The position numbers and the translations under genes were made by a program. The notes under the pieces were generated by a model. That model was not told the DNA's origin. It made no database searches and saw only the letters and a program-made list of their open reading frames with translations. DNA of 14,810 bases from contig JAUWNT010000045.1 of assembly GCA_030612495.1 (NCBI GenBank), positions 1 to 14,810 of the forward strand, written 5' to 3'. Positions 6,273 through 13,432 of the stretch are shown here, piece after piece (the stretch's first letter is position 1; every line of letters begins with the position of its first letter). The stretch comes from Candidatus Aminicenantota bacterium (lineage in GTDB: Bacteria; Acidobacteriota; Aminicenantia; UBA2199).

Positions 6273-7559
6273 ATGAAAAGATTATTTACTTTTACTATTT
6301 CTTTGGTTTTTATCATGAACCTCACCATTTTTTCAAGCCCAGATAGGAACAATAAAGCTAAATATGAGAAGTATAAGCAAGATGCTGTTTTAAAACAGAT
6401 TAAAGAAAAAAGAGATGGAATTCAGAAGAAAAAAGATGAAATCACAAAAAAGATTAAAGAAAAACAAAAAAAGGAGAAAAAATTAAAGAGAAAGGAAAGA
6501 AAAACCCTGAAAACTGACACTTATGGCGTTTTTCCTCCTAAATCAAAAGAATCCTTTAAATCATACTTCCATTTTCCACCGGTACCTCAATACTATACAG
6601 GTACATGCTGGTGTTTTTCAGCAACCTCTTTTTTTGAATCTGAAATCTACAGACTTACAAAAAAAAAGATAAAACTTTCTGAGATGTGGACAGTTTATTA
6701 TGAGTTGATAGAAAAATCGAGAAGATTTATAAAAGAAAGAGGTAACTCATATGTTGCAGGTGGTAGTGAATCAAATGCAGTCACAAGAATCTGGGAAAAA
6801 TATGGTGCAGCTCCTGCTGAAGTTTACACAGGTTTAATAGATAAAGGTGATAAATATGACCATATACCCTTAATGAGAGAAATAAAAAATTACCTTGATT
6901 TTATAAAAAAACACAACCTGTGGAATGAAAAAGAAAACTTAAAACATATTGCTTTAATACTTGACAAATATATGGGGAAACCCCCAAAAACTTTTGAATT
7001 TAACGGAAAAACCATGACCCCCACTGAATTCCTTCATAACGAAACAGGCCTTAATTTAGATGATTACTATTGTTTAATTTCTACAAGTCGTGAGCCTTTT
7101 TATACAATGCAAGAGTTTAAGGTTCCAGACAACTGGTGGCACAATAAAGAATATATAAATTTACCTTTAAAAGTATGGTGTAAAATTATTAAAAAATCAA
7201 TAAAATCAGGGTATACAATGGTTATCGGAGGAGATGTTTCAGAACCTGGTAGATTAGGGGAAAAAGATATTGCATTTATTCCGACTTTTGATATTCCTAT
7301 AAAATATATTAATCAAGATTCTAGAGAGTATAGGATTTACAATAGGTCAACAGGTGATGACCATGGGATTCATCTTGTTGGCTACAAAAGGGTCAAAGGC
7401 AAAGATTGGTATCTTATAAAAGATTCTTCAAGATCTGCAAGAAAGGGAAAAGAAAAGGGATATTACTTTTATAGAGAAGATTTTATCAAGCTAAAGATGT
7501 TAACATTCTCAGTACACAAAGATATGCTTAAAAATATTCTCCCAAAAATAAAAAAATAA
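6273..7559 (+). CDS. Secreted papain-fold (C1, PepC/bleomycin hydrolase-like) cysteine peptidase
   Basis: A 428-residue protein. A short Lys-Arg start and hydrophobic core (residues 4-20) form a signal peptide, probably cut near SSP. Residues 25-80 are a very Lys/Glu-rich, probably helical coiled linker. The catalytic domain follows: the nucleophile is Cys112 in TGTCWCFSA (papain has CGSCWAFSA), with an extra Cys114; the catalytic His is H364 in DDHGIHLVGY. At the position of papain's Asn175 (NSWG) the sequence reads IKDSSRS, so Asp384 replaces Asn. The large insert between Cys and His fits the C1B group. Export is inferred from the signal peptide; no anchor or lipobox is seen. It is monocistronic with a strong AGGAGG site. 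Whether the Asp variant still cleaves peptides cannot be told from sequence. Confidence 0.82.
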   Translation: MKRLFTFTISLVFIMNLTIFSSPDRNNKAKYEKYKQDAVLKQIKEKRDGIQKKKDEITKKIKEKQKKEKKLKRKERKTLKTDTYGVFPPKSKESFKSYFHFPPVPQYYTGTCWCFSATSFFESEIYRLTKKKIKLSEMWTVYYELIEKSRRFIKERGNSYVAGGSESNAVTRIWEKYGAAPAEVYTGLIDKGDKYDHIPLMREIKNYLDFIKKHNLWNEKENLKHIALILDKYMGKPPKTFEFNGKTMTPTEFLHNETGLNLDDYYCLISTSREPFYTMQEFKVPDNWWHNKEYINLPLKVWCKIIKKSIKSGYTMVIGGDVSEPGRLGEKDIAFIPTFDIPIKYINQDSREYRIYNRSTGDDHGIHLVGYKRVKGKDWYLIKDSSRSARKGKEKGYYFYREDFIKLKMLTFSVHKDMLKNILPKIKK

Positions 7560-7608
7560 AATTCTCTGAATAGCATGATATAGATTGTTTTAAATTTTGA
7601 CAGAATTT

Positions 7609-8610
7609 CTAATCTGTATCTCTAACACTACCTATCTTCATATTTTCTACAAGTTTTGAATATCTTCCGCCAAGCAGTCCTTCTCCAATAATATATGCAC
7701 CACATGCAGCTTCTTTAGCTATGTTTGATAATTTTCTCACTCTTTTTACAGGAGCATATTTTTTAAGTCTATATTTAAGTTCACTTATTATAAAATCATA
7801 TCCCATTAACCTACCAGATAAAATAATCTCATTTGCATCAGGTAATGAAACAAGTATTGATGCAACATCCTTCTCAATACTCTCTGCTAAAAGTAGTATT
7901 GCTTCCTTACAATCTATTAAATCTTCCGGTTCAATATTTTTTCCTACAAAATCTCTTAATCCGCCTTTAAAAACAATATCTTGTGTTAAGGGCGGTTTTA
8001 ATCTGATTGCATTTTCAGCATCCATTCCGCCGCACGCAAGAAACCCTATGCTACCATTTGTCCCGCCTATCCCATCAATAATTTTTCCATTTTCAACAGC
8101 AATTACAGCAGTAAAACCATATCCGATTTCCACATACACAAAAGATGTTTTTTTTACAGGAATCTCTAACCTATCCGATTGATCTTTTATCCCCAATGCT
8201 ACACAACACACCTTATCTGAAGTGCCCATATCAAATCTATTCCACTTTCTATAAGATGGAACAGTTTTTATATTTATAACACCTGGTGTAAAGTAAACTG
8301 GCATTTTTTTATGTTTCATCTTTAAAAGAATTTTTTTTATCCCTATATTTACAGACACTTTTGTGTCCAATGGGATCATCTTTGCAATATCCATCTCTGA
8401 CATATTTTCTATTTTCTTTGTGGGTAAGCCATATCCTGATGGGCCAATTATAATATCCAATGGCATTAATTCCTCAAGTTTTTCAATTAATATATCATTT
8501 TTGAAAATTTCTTCAGATTTTATTGACTCATCTATAATAATCTTTTTGTTATCTTCCATGCCAAAGAGATCAAAACTAAATGTACCAGGATCTATTCCAA
8601 CAACTCTCAT
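7609..8610 (-). CDS. DUF1464 family protein (ASKHA-fold, archaeal-type, kinase-like)
   Basis: A 333-residue member of DUF1464, which I know mainly from archaea and which has sometimes been called butyrate kinase-like without experiment. The ASKHA fold is visible: phosphate-1 loop VGIDPGT (4-10), a second glycine/acidic segment around VEIGYGFTAVI and the following GKIIDGIGGTNG, and an adenosine-type motif EIILSGRLMGYD near the C terminus. IIGPSGYGLP (54-63) is a strongly conserved-looking family segment. An upstream in-frame ATG at 8625 overlaps the radical SAM stop, but GGGAGG lies between it and the ATG at 8610, and the GIDPGT motif then starts four residues in, so I place the start at 8610. 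It forms an operon with the radical SAM gene before it. Substrate and function are unknown. Confidence 0.85.
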   Translation of the reverse strand: MRVVGIDPGTFSFDLFGMEDNKKIIIDESIKSEEIFKNDILIEKLEELMPLDIIIGPSGYGLPTKKIENMSEMDIAKMIPLDTKVSVNIGIKKILLKMKHKKMPVYFTPGVINIKTVPSYRKWNRFDMGTSDKVCCVALGIKDQSDRLEIPVKKTSFVYVEIGYGFTAVIAVENGKIIDGIGGTNGSIGFLACGGMDAENAIRLKPPLTQDIVFKGGLRDFVGKNIEPEDLIDCKEAILLLAESIEKDVASILVSLPDANEIILSGRLMGYDFIISELKYRLKKYAPVKRVRKLSNIAKEAACGAYIIGEGLLGGRYSKLVENMKIGSVRDTD

Positions 8611-8613
8611 CCT

Positions 8614-8620
8614 TTCCTCC
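8614..8620 (-). promoter_or_regulatory. Shine-Dalgarno that sets the DUF1464 start
   Basis: On the minus strand GGGAGGA ends four bases before the ATG at 8610. It lies inside the reading frame if the upstream ATG at 8625 is used, so it favours the downstream start. Confidence 0.6.
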
Positions 8621-8621
8621 C

Positions 8622-9674
8622 TCATATTATATTAGATGTAAATTTTTCAACTATTACTGGAATCTCTTGTTTTTTAGAATGAATTGGACAACAAGGATCA
8701 GATAGTGTCCAGCTTTTAGTTAAACCAAACGTTCTTGATCTGCATCCTCCACATTCATATAGATACTCACATTCTTTACATTGATCTTCTCTTGTTGAAA
8801 AATCCTTTATCTTTTTTATAAATTCTGAATCTTGCATACTTGCCCATATTTCACAAAGATTTTTCTCATTTACATTTCCCATTATAATAGGAGCAAATGT
8901 GCATGGTTTCACATCTCCATTTGTTTCAATAAACATATAATCCCCAAAAATACAGCGAGAAATACCAGACACAATGATACCATTTTCAGGGTCTGGTGAA
9001 TAGTTAAAATTATGTTTCTTTAAAAAGGGCTTAAAAAAAGGCTCATCAACATATACATCAATATTATAATCCTTTTGATATCTAATAACTGAAAAGAAAA
9101 ATTTTTCATACTCTTCTGCATTCAAAACATACTTTTCATAATCTTTACATGGTTTTAAACCTAAAAAAGTAACTTTTTTATAACCTATTTCTTTTGCAAA
9201 TCTAAACAATTTGTCAATTTGTAAAAAGTTTTGTTTCCCAATAGTTATTGGACAGGAATCAAGAATATTATACTCATTTGCAATTGAGACAGACTCTTTT
9301 AATTTATCAAAATTTGCTCCTCTCCTTATCTTTTCATAACTCTCTCTATCTGCTCCATCTATACTTATCATAAGATTAACATCCAGATCTTTAAATCTTT
9401 TTGCAAACCTCTCATCAAAGAACATACCATTACTTATAATATAGACTTTAATTTTATGCCTGCTAAATATTTCAATAACCTCAAATAATTCCTTACATAG
9501 TAGTGGTTCTCCACCCTCTATAATCACCCACCCCGGCATAAGTGAAACTATCTCATTAGCTACTCTTAAAATGGTTTTATCATCAAGCTCTTCTTTGGCC
9601 ATTCCTCTACAATGCAAACAGTTTAGATTACATCTGTTTGTAATTGCCCAATCAATCATATACACACTATTCAT
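8622..9674 (-). CDS. Radical SAM/SPASM domain enzyme
   Basis: A 350-residue radical SAM protein. The 4Fe-4S binding CxxxCxxC is C15, C19 and C22 (NRCNLNCLHC), followed by the SAM-contacting EGGEPLL (53-59) and the barrel segments YIISNGM and MISIDGAD. A C-terminal SPASM domain has C241, C258 (in NGDVKPCTFAP), C299, C302, C308, C311 (CGGC) and C328/C329, enough for one or two auxiliary clusters. SPASM enzymes modify peptides or proteins or act in cofactor pathways (for example PqqE, anSME, AhbC/AhbD). The CGGCRSR ending with SDPCCP recalls the AhbC/PqqE side of the family, but I would not assign a reaction. The start at 9674 has a GGTGAG site. Its only operon partner is the DUF1464 gene; no short precursor-peptide gene is visible beside it. 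Confidence 0.9.
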   Translation of the reverse strand: MNSVYMIDWAITNRCNLNCLHCRGMAKEELDDKTILRVANEIVSLMPGWVIIEGGEPLLCKELFEVIEIFSRHKIKVYIISNGMFFDERFAKRFKDLDVNLMISIDGADRESYEKIRRGANFDKLKESVSIANEYNILDSCPITIGKQNFLQIDKLFRFAKEIGYKKVTFLGLKPCKDYEKYVLNAEEYEKFFFSVIRYQKDYNIDVYVDEPFFKPFLKKHNFNYSPDPENGIIVSGISRCIFGDYMFIETNGDVKPCTFAPIIMGNVNEKNLCEIWASMQDSEFIKKIKDFSTREDQCKECEYLYECGGCRSRTFGLTKSWTLSDPCCPIHSKKQEIPVIVEKFTSNII

Positions 9675-9703
9675 GCTTTCTCACCTATACTTAAAGAAAG
9701 AAT

Positions 9704-9732
9704 AATATAATCCATAAAAAGGTTAAAATCAA
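9704..9732 (-). promoter_or_regulatory. Promoter of the radical SAM-DUF1464 operon
   Basis: On the minus strand TTGATT (9732-9727), 17 bases, TATATT (9709-9704). The start site would be about 9697, giving a leader of about 23 bases that contains the AGGTGAG ribosome binding site. Confidence 0.5.
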
Positions 9733-9751
9733 GTTTCATTAACCATACTTT

Positions 9752-9767
9752 AAATCAAAATTGATTT
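9752..9767. promoter_or_regulatory. Palindrome overlapping the rpmB -35 (possible operator)
   Basis: AAATCAA, two bases, TTGATTT: a perfect 7-base inverted repeat covering the rpmB -35 hexamer and lying between two divergent promoters. It could bind a dimeric regulator, but in AT-rich DNA it may be fortuitous. Confidence 0.3.
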
Positions 9768-9789
9768 TATTGACTAATTTTAGTATAAT
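9761..9789 (+). promoter_or_regulatory. Promoter of rpmB and downstream genes
   Basis: TTGATT (9761-9766), 17 bases, perfect TATAAT (9784-9789). The start site would be about 9796, giving a 27-base leader that carries a strong AGGAGGAG (9809-9816) before the ATG at 9823. Confidence 0.65.
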
Positions 9790-9822
9790 CAGATACTAAT
9801 TCATCCGTAGGAGGAGTTCAAA

Positions 9823-10014
9823 ATGTCAAAAGTATGTGATATATGTGGGAAAAAGCCAATGACTGGTAATAATGTCAGCCATTCTCATAAAGCATCAAAA
9901 AGAAGATGGCTACCAAATTTACAAAAAATAAAAGTAAATGTAGATGGAAAAACAAAAAGAATGAGGGTCTGCACTGCCTGTATTAGATCTGGAAGAGTTA
10001 AAAAAGCCATATAA
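9823..10014 (+). CDS. rpmB: 50S ribosomal protein L28
   Basis: A small basic protein of 63 residues from the large ribosomal subunit. The N-terminal CDICGKKPMTGNNVSHSH segment and the RRWLPNLQKIKV core are diagnostic of L28. It is the zinc-ribbon form: cysteine pairs C5/C8 and C50/C53 are both intact, where many bacteria have a cysteine-free paralogue used in zinc shortage. The strong promoter and Shine-Dalgarno suit a highly expressed gene. The next gene begins 15 bases after the stop, with no hairpin between, so read-through is likely. Confidence 0.97.
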   Translation: MSKVCDICGKKPMTGNNVSHSHKASKRRWLPNLQKIKVNVDGKTKRMRVCTACIRSGRVKKAI

Positions 10015-10029
10015 TTTTTTTCCAAAGCA

Positions 10030-10506
10030 ATGTTAATTGAAACTTTCAAAAAAAAAAGAGTTGGAATAATTGGGGGTAATTCTCCAGATTTAATATCCCT
10101 AAAGAATGCTGAAAAAATGGGACGGTTAATTGCTCAAAACGGCTATATACTTGTTAATGGTGGTATGAGAGGTGTTATGGAAGCATCAGCAAAAGGTGCT
10201 AAATCTAAAAATGGATTAGTTATTGCAATATTGCCAGGGAAATCATTTAATGATGCAAATAAGTTTGTTGATATACCAATAGTTACTGGGCTTGGATATA
10301 TGAGAAATTCCCTTGTAGTTCTGAATTCAGATATTCTTGTTGCAATTGATGGTAACTATGGAACACTATCAGAAATAGCATATGCTCAAATTTACAATAA
10401 GATAGTATTTGGATTAAATACCTGGAACATTAAAGGAATTATACATTTATCAACACCTGAAGAGGTAATAAAAAATATAAATAACTATTTTGAAAAACAA
10501 TTATAA
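10030..10506 (+). CDS. SLOG-fold protein, TIGR00725 (LOG/lysine decarboxylase-like) family
   Basis: A 158-residue Rossmann-like protein. VGIIGGNSP (11-19), LVNGGMRGVMEASAKGA (41-57) and GYMRNSLVVLNSDILVAIDG (89-108) leading to GTLSEIAYA (111-119) match the TIGR00725 group of the SLOG superfamily. In true cytokinin-activating LOG enzymes the signature is PGGxGTxxE; here the matching stretch is DGNYGTLSE, which keeps GT and the Glu but loses the PGG. LOG-type phosphoribohydrolase activity is therefore doubtful, and nucleotide or ligand binding is the safer statement. No clear Shine-Dalgarno precedes the ATG, so it probably relies on transcription and perhaps re-initiation from rpmB, 15 bases upstream. 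Its end overlaps truA by 17 bases. Confidence 0.85.
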   Translation: MLIETFKKKRVGIIGGNSPDLISLKNAEKMGRLIAQNGYILVNGGMRGVMEASAKGAKSKNGLVIAILPGKSFNDANKFVDIPIVTGLGYMRNSLVVLNSDILVAIDGNYGTLSEIAYAQIYNKIVFGLNTWNIKGIIHLSTPEEVIKNINNYFEKQL

Positions 10507-11227
10507 AATAATTGTTCAATTTGATGGCACAAATTATAAAGGATGGCAATATCAAAGCCCTGAAATAAAAACAATACAGGGAGAAATATCTAAAGCGCTT
10601 ACAATAATCGCCAAGAAAAAAATAACAGCTTATGGAAGCAGTAGAACTGATTCAGGGGTTCATTCCACAGGTCTTACAGCAAATTTTTATTTAAACATAA
10701 AAATTGAGCCTGACTCCCTATTAAAAGCCCTAAACTCTTTATTACCTCAGGATATCAGGATTACTGAATGTGAATTAAAGGACAAATCTTTCAATTCAAG
10801 ATCCTGCGCTAAAAGTAAAACATATATATACAAAATATTTTTTGGCCAGGTTATATCTCCCTTTAAAAGCAGATATACTCATCATATCACATACCCATTA
10901 AATCTAAATAATATGAGAAAGGCAGTTAAATACTTTATAGGAGAGCACAATTTCAGCTCTTTCACCTCAGATGAGCCAAACAAAAGAAGAACAAGAGAAA
11001 TAACAGAATTCAAAATGAAGAAAAAAAAACAGGAAATTATTTTTATAATAAAAGGGAAAAGCTTTTTACGCTATATGGTCCGTAATATCATTGGAACAAT
11101 AATAGACGTAGGTAGAGGTAAAATTCCTCCTGAGCATATACATGCAATATTTGAGGCAAAAGATAGAAGAAAGGTTGGGCAAGCAGCTCCGGCAAAGGGC
11201 CTTACACTCCATAAAGTTGAATATTAA
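10490..11227 (+). CDS. truA: tRNA pseudouridine(38-40) synthase TruA
   Basis: It isomerises uridines 38-40 in the anticodon arm of tRNAs to pseudouridine. The N-terminal YKIIVQFDGTNYKGWQYQ (5-22) is the family opening, GSSRTDSGVH (49-58) carries the catalytic Asp54 (usual form GAGRTDAGVH), and FLRYMVRNIIGTIIDVGRGK near the C terminus is the second conserved block. The length of 245 residues is normal. The only start that keeps the conserved N terminus is TTG at 10490, overlapping the preceding gene by 17 bases; upstream in that frame only ATA, ACT and ATT codons precede a stop. No Shine-Dalgarno is visible, so coupling to the upstream gene is likely. Confidence 0.95.
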   Translation: MKNNYKIIVQFDGTNYKGWQYQSPEIKTIQGEISKALTIIAKKKITAYGSSRTDSGVHSTGLTANFYLNIKIEPDSLLKALNSLLPQDIRITECELKDKSFNSRSCAKSKTYIYKIFFGQVISPFKSRYTHHITYPLNLNNMRKAVKYFIGEHNFSSFTSDEPNKRRTREITEFKMKKKKQEIIFIIKGKSFLRYMVRNIIGTIIDVGRGKIPPEHIHAIFEAKDRRKVGQAAPAKGLTLHKVEY

Positions 11228-11261
11228 TATATATTGACAACCTTACAATTACTTTTAATTC

Positions 11262-11290
11262 TTTACAAAATAAAGTATTTAATCTATAAT
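11262..11290 (+). promoter_or_regulatory. Promoter of thpR-plsY-gpsA-cyclase operon, likely leaderless
   Basis: TTTACA (11262-11267), 17 bases, perfect TATAAT (11285-11290). Six bases separate it from the ATG at 11297, so transcription should begin on the start codon. A TTGACA at 11234-11239 lies further upstream but has no good -10 at proper spacing. Confidence 0.6.
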
Positions 11291-11296
11291 TTATAT

Positions 11297-11857
11297 ATGA
11301 GGGTTTTTATTGGAATAAAGCTCAATAATTCAGTAAAAGAAGAAATAAATAAAGCCTTAAAACCATTTAAAAAAATCTCAACTCCAGTTAAATGGGTGAG
11401 AGCTGAAAACATCCACTTGACATTAAAATTTATTGGAGAAATATCAGAAGAAAAGTATCTTCAGATAAAAGAGTCTCTTACAAACAATAATTTTAACATT
11501 TCACCCTTGAATCTAAAAATTTCAAACATGGGAAAATTCGGAAGAGGAAATAGTATAAATATTTTATGGGCAGGTATTGAAAATAATAATGAGCTTAAAA
11601 CTCTATTCAAAGAAATTGAGAATAGGCTTGAAAAAATCAATATAAAAAAAGATACAAGAGAATTCGAGCCTCATATCACTTTGGGGAGAAATAAAAAACA
11701 ATTCAACTTTAAAACTTTTTTTAAGCTTTTAGATGAATATAACAATCATTTTATAAGCGAAACAAAAGTTGATAACTTTCAAATATTTAAGAGTGAATTA
11801 TCTTATTCAGGACCGACTCATACTATATTAGAGGAGATACCTATTGGGACAAGATGA
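11297..11857 (+). CDS. thpR: RNA 2',3'-cyclic phosphodiesterase (2'-5' RNA ligase family)
   Basis: A 2H-phosphoesterase that opens 2',3'-cyclic phosphate ends of RNA and, in vitro, can join tRNA halves by 2'-5' linkage. Both HxTx motifs are present: HLTL (40-43) and HITL (126-129), and the protein starts with the typical MRVFIGIKL. The length is 186 residues. An upstream frame start at 11234 would add 21 hydrophobic residues not seen in the family and would run through the promoter, so I use the ATG at 11297. There is no Shine-Dalgarno; the -10 ends six bases before the ATG. The 3' end overlaps plsY by 14 bases. Confidence 0.92.
   Translation: MRVFIGIKLNNSVKEEINKALKPFKKISTPVKWVRAENIHLTLKFIGEISEEKYLQIKESLTNNNFNISPLNLKISNMGKFGRGNSINILWAGIENNNELKTLFKEIENRLEKINIKKDTREFEPHITLGRNKKQFNFKTFFKLLDEYNNHFISETKVDNFQIFKSELSYSGPTHTILEEIPIGTR
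11831..11836 (+). promoter_or_regulatory. Shine-Dalgarno that supports the plsY TTG start
   Basis: GAGGAG seven bases before TTG 11844, within the end of thpR. No ATG lies near, so this site decides the start. Confidence 0.6.
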
Positions 11858-12440
11858 AATTTTATTTATAATTTTTTCTTATTTATTAGGTTCAATTCCC
11901 TTTGGGCTTATTCTCTTCTATATTATAGAAAAAAAAGATATAAGAAAACATGGAAGTGGGAGCATAGGTGCTACTAATATTTTAAGAAACAAGGGGAAAA
12001 CCGCAGCAATAGCTACATTAATATTCGACTTATCAAAAGGTATTATACCAATAATGTATGGATTAAAACATTTTAACTCAGAAATAATCATAATTTTAGG
12101 AGGAGCAGCAGCAATAACAGGACATATATTCCCTCTCTTTTCAAAATTTAAAGGGGGTAAGGGAGTTGCAACTTTTTGTGGAGTGTTCTTAGCATTTTAT
12201 AATCCAGCAATGATCGTGTTTATTATTTTCTTCCTTCCAACTCTCATTATTACAAAATATATTTCAGCAGCATCAATTATTGGAACTATTTCAATATTCT
12301 TTTTCGTTTTATTCACGCAAGTTGAAGAGATTTCAATAATTGTACTTATTATTGTGATCCTAATTATTGTAAAACATGGTTACAATCTAAATAGGATCTT
12401 TAACGGAACAGAAAACAAATTTAAGGTGAAAAAACAATGA
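11844..12440 (+). CDS. plsY: Acyl-phosphate:glycerol-3-phosphate acyltransferase PlsY
   Basis: An integral membrane enzyme that transfers an acyl group from acyl-phosphate to glycerol-3-phosphate, the first committed step of phospholipid synthesis. The three family motifs are present: GSIPFG (16-21), HGSGSIGATNILR (36-48) and GHIFPLFSKFKGGKGVAT (93-110), plus NGTENK near the end. About five hydrophobic helices can be seen (6-26, 54-72, 79-98, 109-135, 139-176). The start is TTG, supported by GAGGAG; the length of 198 residues is usual. It overlaps gpsA by ATGA, and GpsA makes its acceptor substrate, so the pairing is functional as well as transcriptional. Confidence 0.96.
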   Translation: MGQDEILFIIFSYLLGSIPFGLILFYIIEKKDIRKHGSGSIGATNILRNKGKTAAIATLIFDLSKGIIPIMYGLKHFNSEIIIILGGAAAITGHIFPLFSKFKGGKGVATFCGVFLAFYNPAMIVFIIFFLPTLIITKYISAASIIGTISIFFFVLFTQVEEISIIVLIIVILIIVKHGYNLNRIFNGTENKFKVKKQ

Positions 12441-13432
12441 ATAAAATTTTAGTTATAGGCGGCGGTTCATGGGGAACTGCATTTGCAAATTATTTAACTT
12501 CAAAAAAAAATGAAATTAGAATCTGGATAAGAGAGGACGAAATAATCCGATCAATAAAAAAGATTAGAGAAAACTCTTTATTTTTACCTGGAATTAAATT
12601 ATCCGACAATCTTATTCCTGTTTCAGATCTAATACATGAAACAAAAAAAGCAGATATTATTATCTTTGCAGTTCCTTCTAAATATATACGAAAAACATTT
12701 GAAAAATTAAAGGGAATAGTTAAAGATAAAATAATTGTAAATCTTTCAAAAGGATTTGAATCAAGTTCTCTGAAAACTATATCTCAAATAGCTGTAGAGA
12801 TTATGGGTCCAGATATAATCAATTCCTGGGTTACAATTTCAGGACCCTCTTTTGCAAGAGAACTTGCAAACAAATATCCAACAGCTGTTGTTGCAGTTTC
12901 AAAAAATGAGACAATCTTGAAACAAATTCAAATAGAATTTTCATCAGATATATTAAGAATTTACAGAACAAATGATCTGATAGGGATTGAAGTCTCAAGT
13001 TCTGTAAAAAATGTTATTGCTATAGCATCAGGTATAATAAAAGGATGTGGCTTGGGTTACAACACAACAGCCACTTTAGTAACAAGAGCAAGTGTTGAAA
13101 TATCAAGGTTCGGAATAAAATTAGGTGCAAAAAAAGAGACTTTCTGGGGACTCGCAGGAATTGGAGATTTAATGCTTACATGCTTTGGCCCGCTTTCAAG
13201 AAATTTTCAACTCGGCACCCGTATAGCAAATGGAGAATCTCTTGAACAAATCCAAAAAACAACTATTATGATAGCAGAGGGAGTTGAAACAACAAAAGCA
13301 ATAAAAACCCTTTCTGAAAAAATCGGTATTGAAATGCCAATTAGCTCTGCTGTTTATGAGATTTTATTCAATAATAAAGATCCAAAAAAGGCAATCCAAG
13401 AATTAATGAAAAGGAGTTTGAAAAAAGAGTGA
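12437..13432 (+). CDS. gpsA: Glycerol-3-phosphate dehydrogenase [NAD(P)+]
   Basis: A soluble enzyme that reduces dihydroxyacetone phosphate to glycerol-3-phosphate for lipid synthesis. The Rossmann loop GGGSWGTAFA (8-17) binds NAD(P)H; SKGFE (104-108), SGPSFARE (135-142), the catalytic Lys191 in SSVKNVIAIASGI (188-200), TRASVEISR (216-224) and GDLMLTCFGPLSRN (243-256) are the family signatures in order. The length of 331 residues is normal. AAGGTG lies eight bases before the ATG. It overlaps plsY by four bases and the following cyclase gene by four bases (GTGA). Confidence 0.97.
   Translation: MNKILVIGGGSWGTAFANYLTSKKNEIRIWIREDEIIRSIKKIRENSLFLPGIKLSDNLIPVSDLIHETKKADIIIFAVPSKYIRKTFEKLKGIVKDKIIVNLSKGFESSSLKTISQIAVEIMGPDIINSWVTISGPSFARELANKYPTAVVAVSKNETILKQIQIEFSSDILRIYRTNDLIGIEVSSSVKNVIAIASGIIKGCGLGYNTTATLVTRASVEISRFGIKLGAKKETFWGLAGIGDLMLTCFGPLSRNFQLGTRIANGESLEQIQKTTIMIAEGVETTKAIKTLSEKIGIEMPISSAVYEILFNNKDPKKAIQELMKRSLKKE

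Noticed and set aside
7559..7620. Inverted repeats between the convergent C1-peptidase and DUF1464 genes (AAATTCT/AGAATTT and GATATAGATT/AATCTGTATC)
   Set aside because: Loops are 24 and 36 bases long, the two pairs interlock, and there is no T-tract; not convincing as a terminator.
7721..8635. Plus-strand open frames opposite the DUF1464 gene
   Set aside because: They are antisense shadows of a gene with recognised motifs; their translations are low-complexity and Ser/Ile-rich.
10706..10718. GAGCCTGACTCCC within truA as a third copy of the cassette repeat
   Set aside because: It breaks the AGCCTGACCC core with an extra base and lies inside a conserved coding gene; chance similarity.
11234..11259. 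TTGACA at 11234 as the thpR -35
   Set aside because: No acceptable -10 occurs at 16-18 bases; the TTTACA/TATAAT pair just downstream is better.
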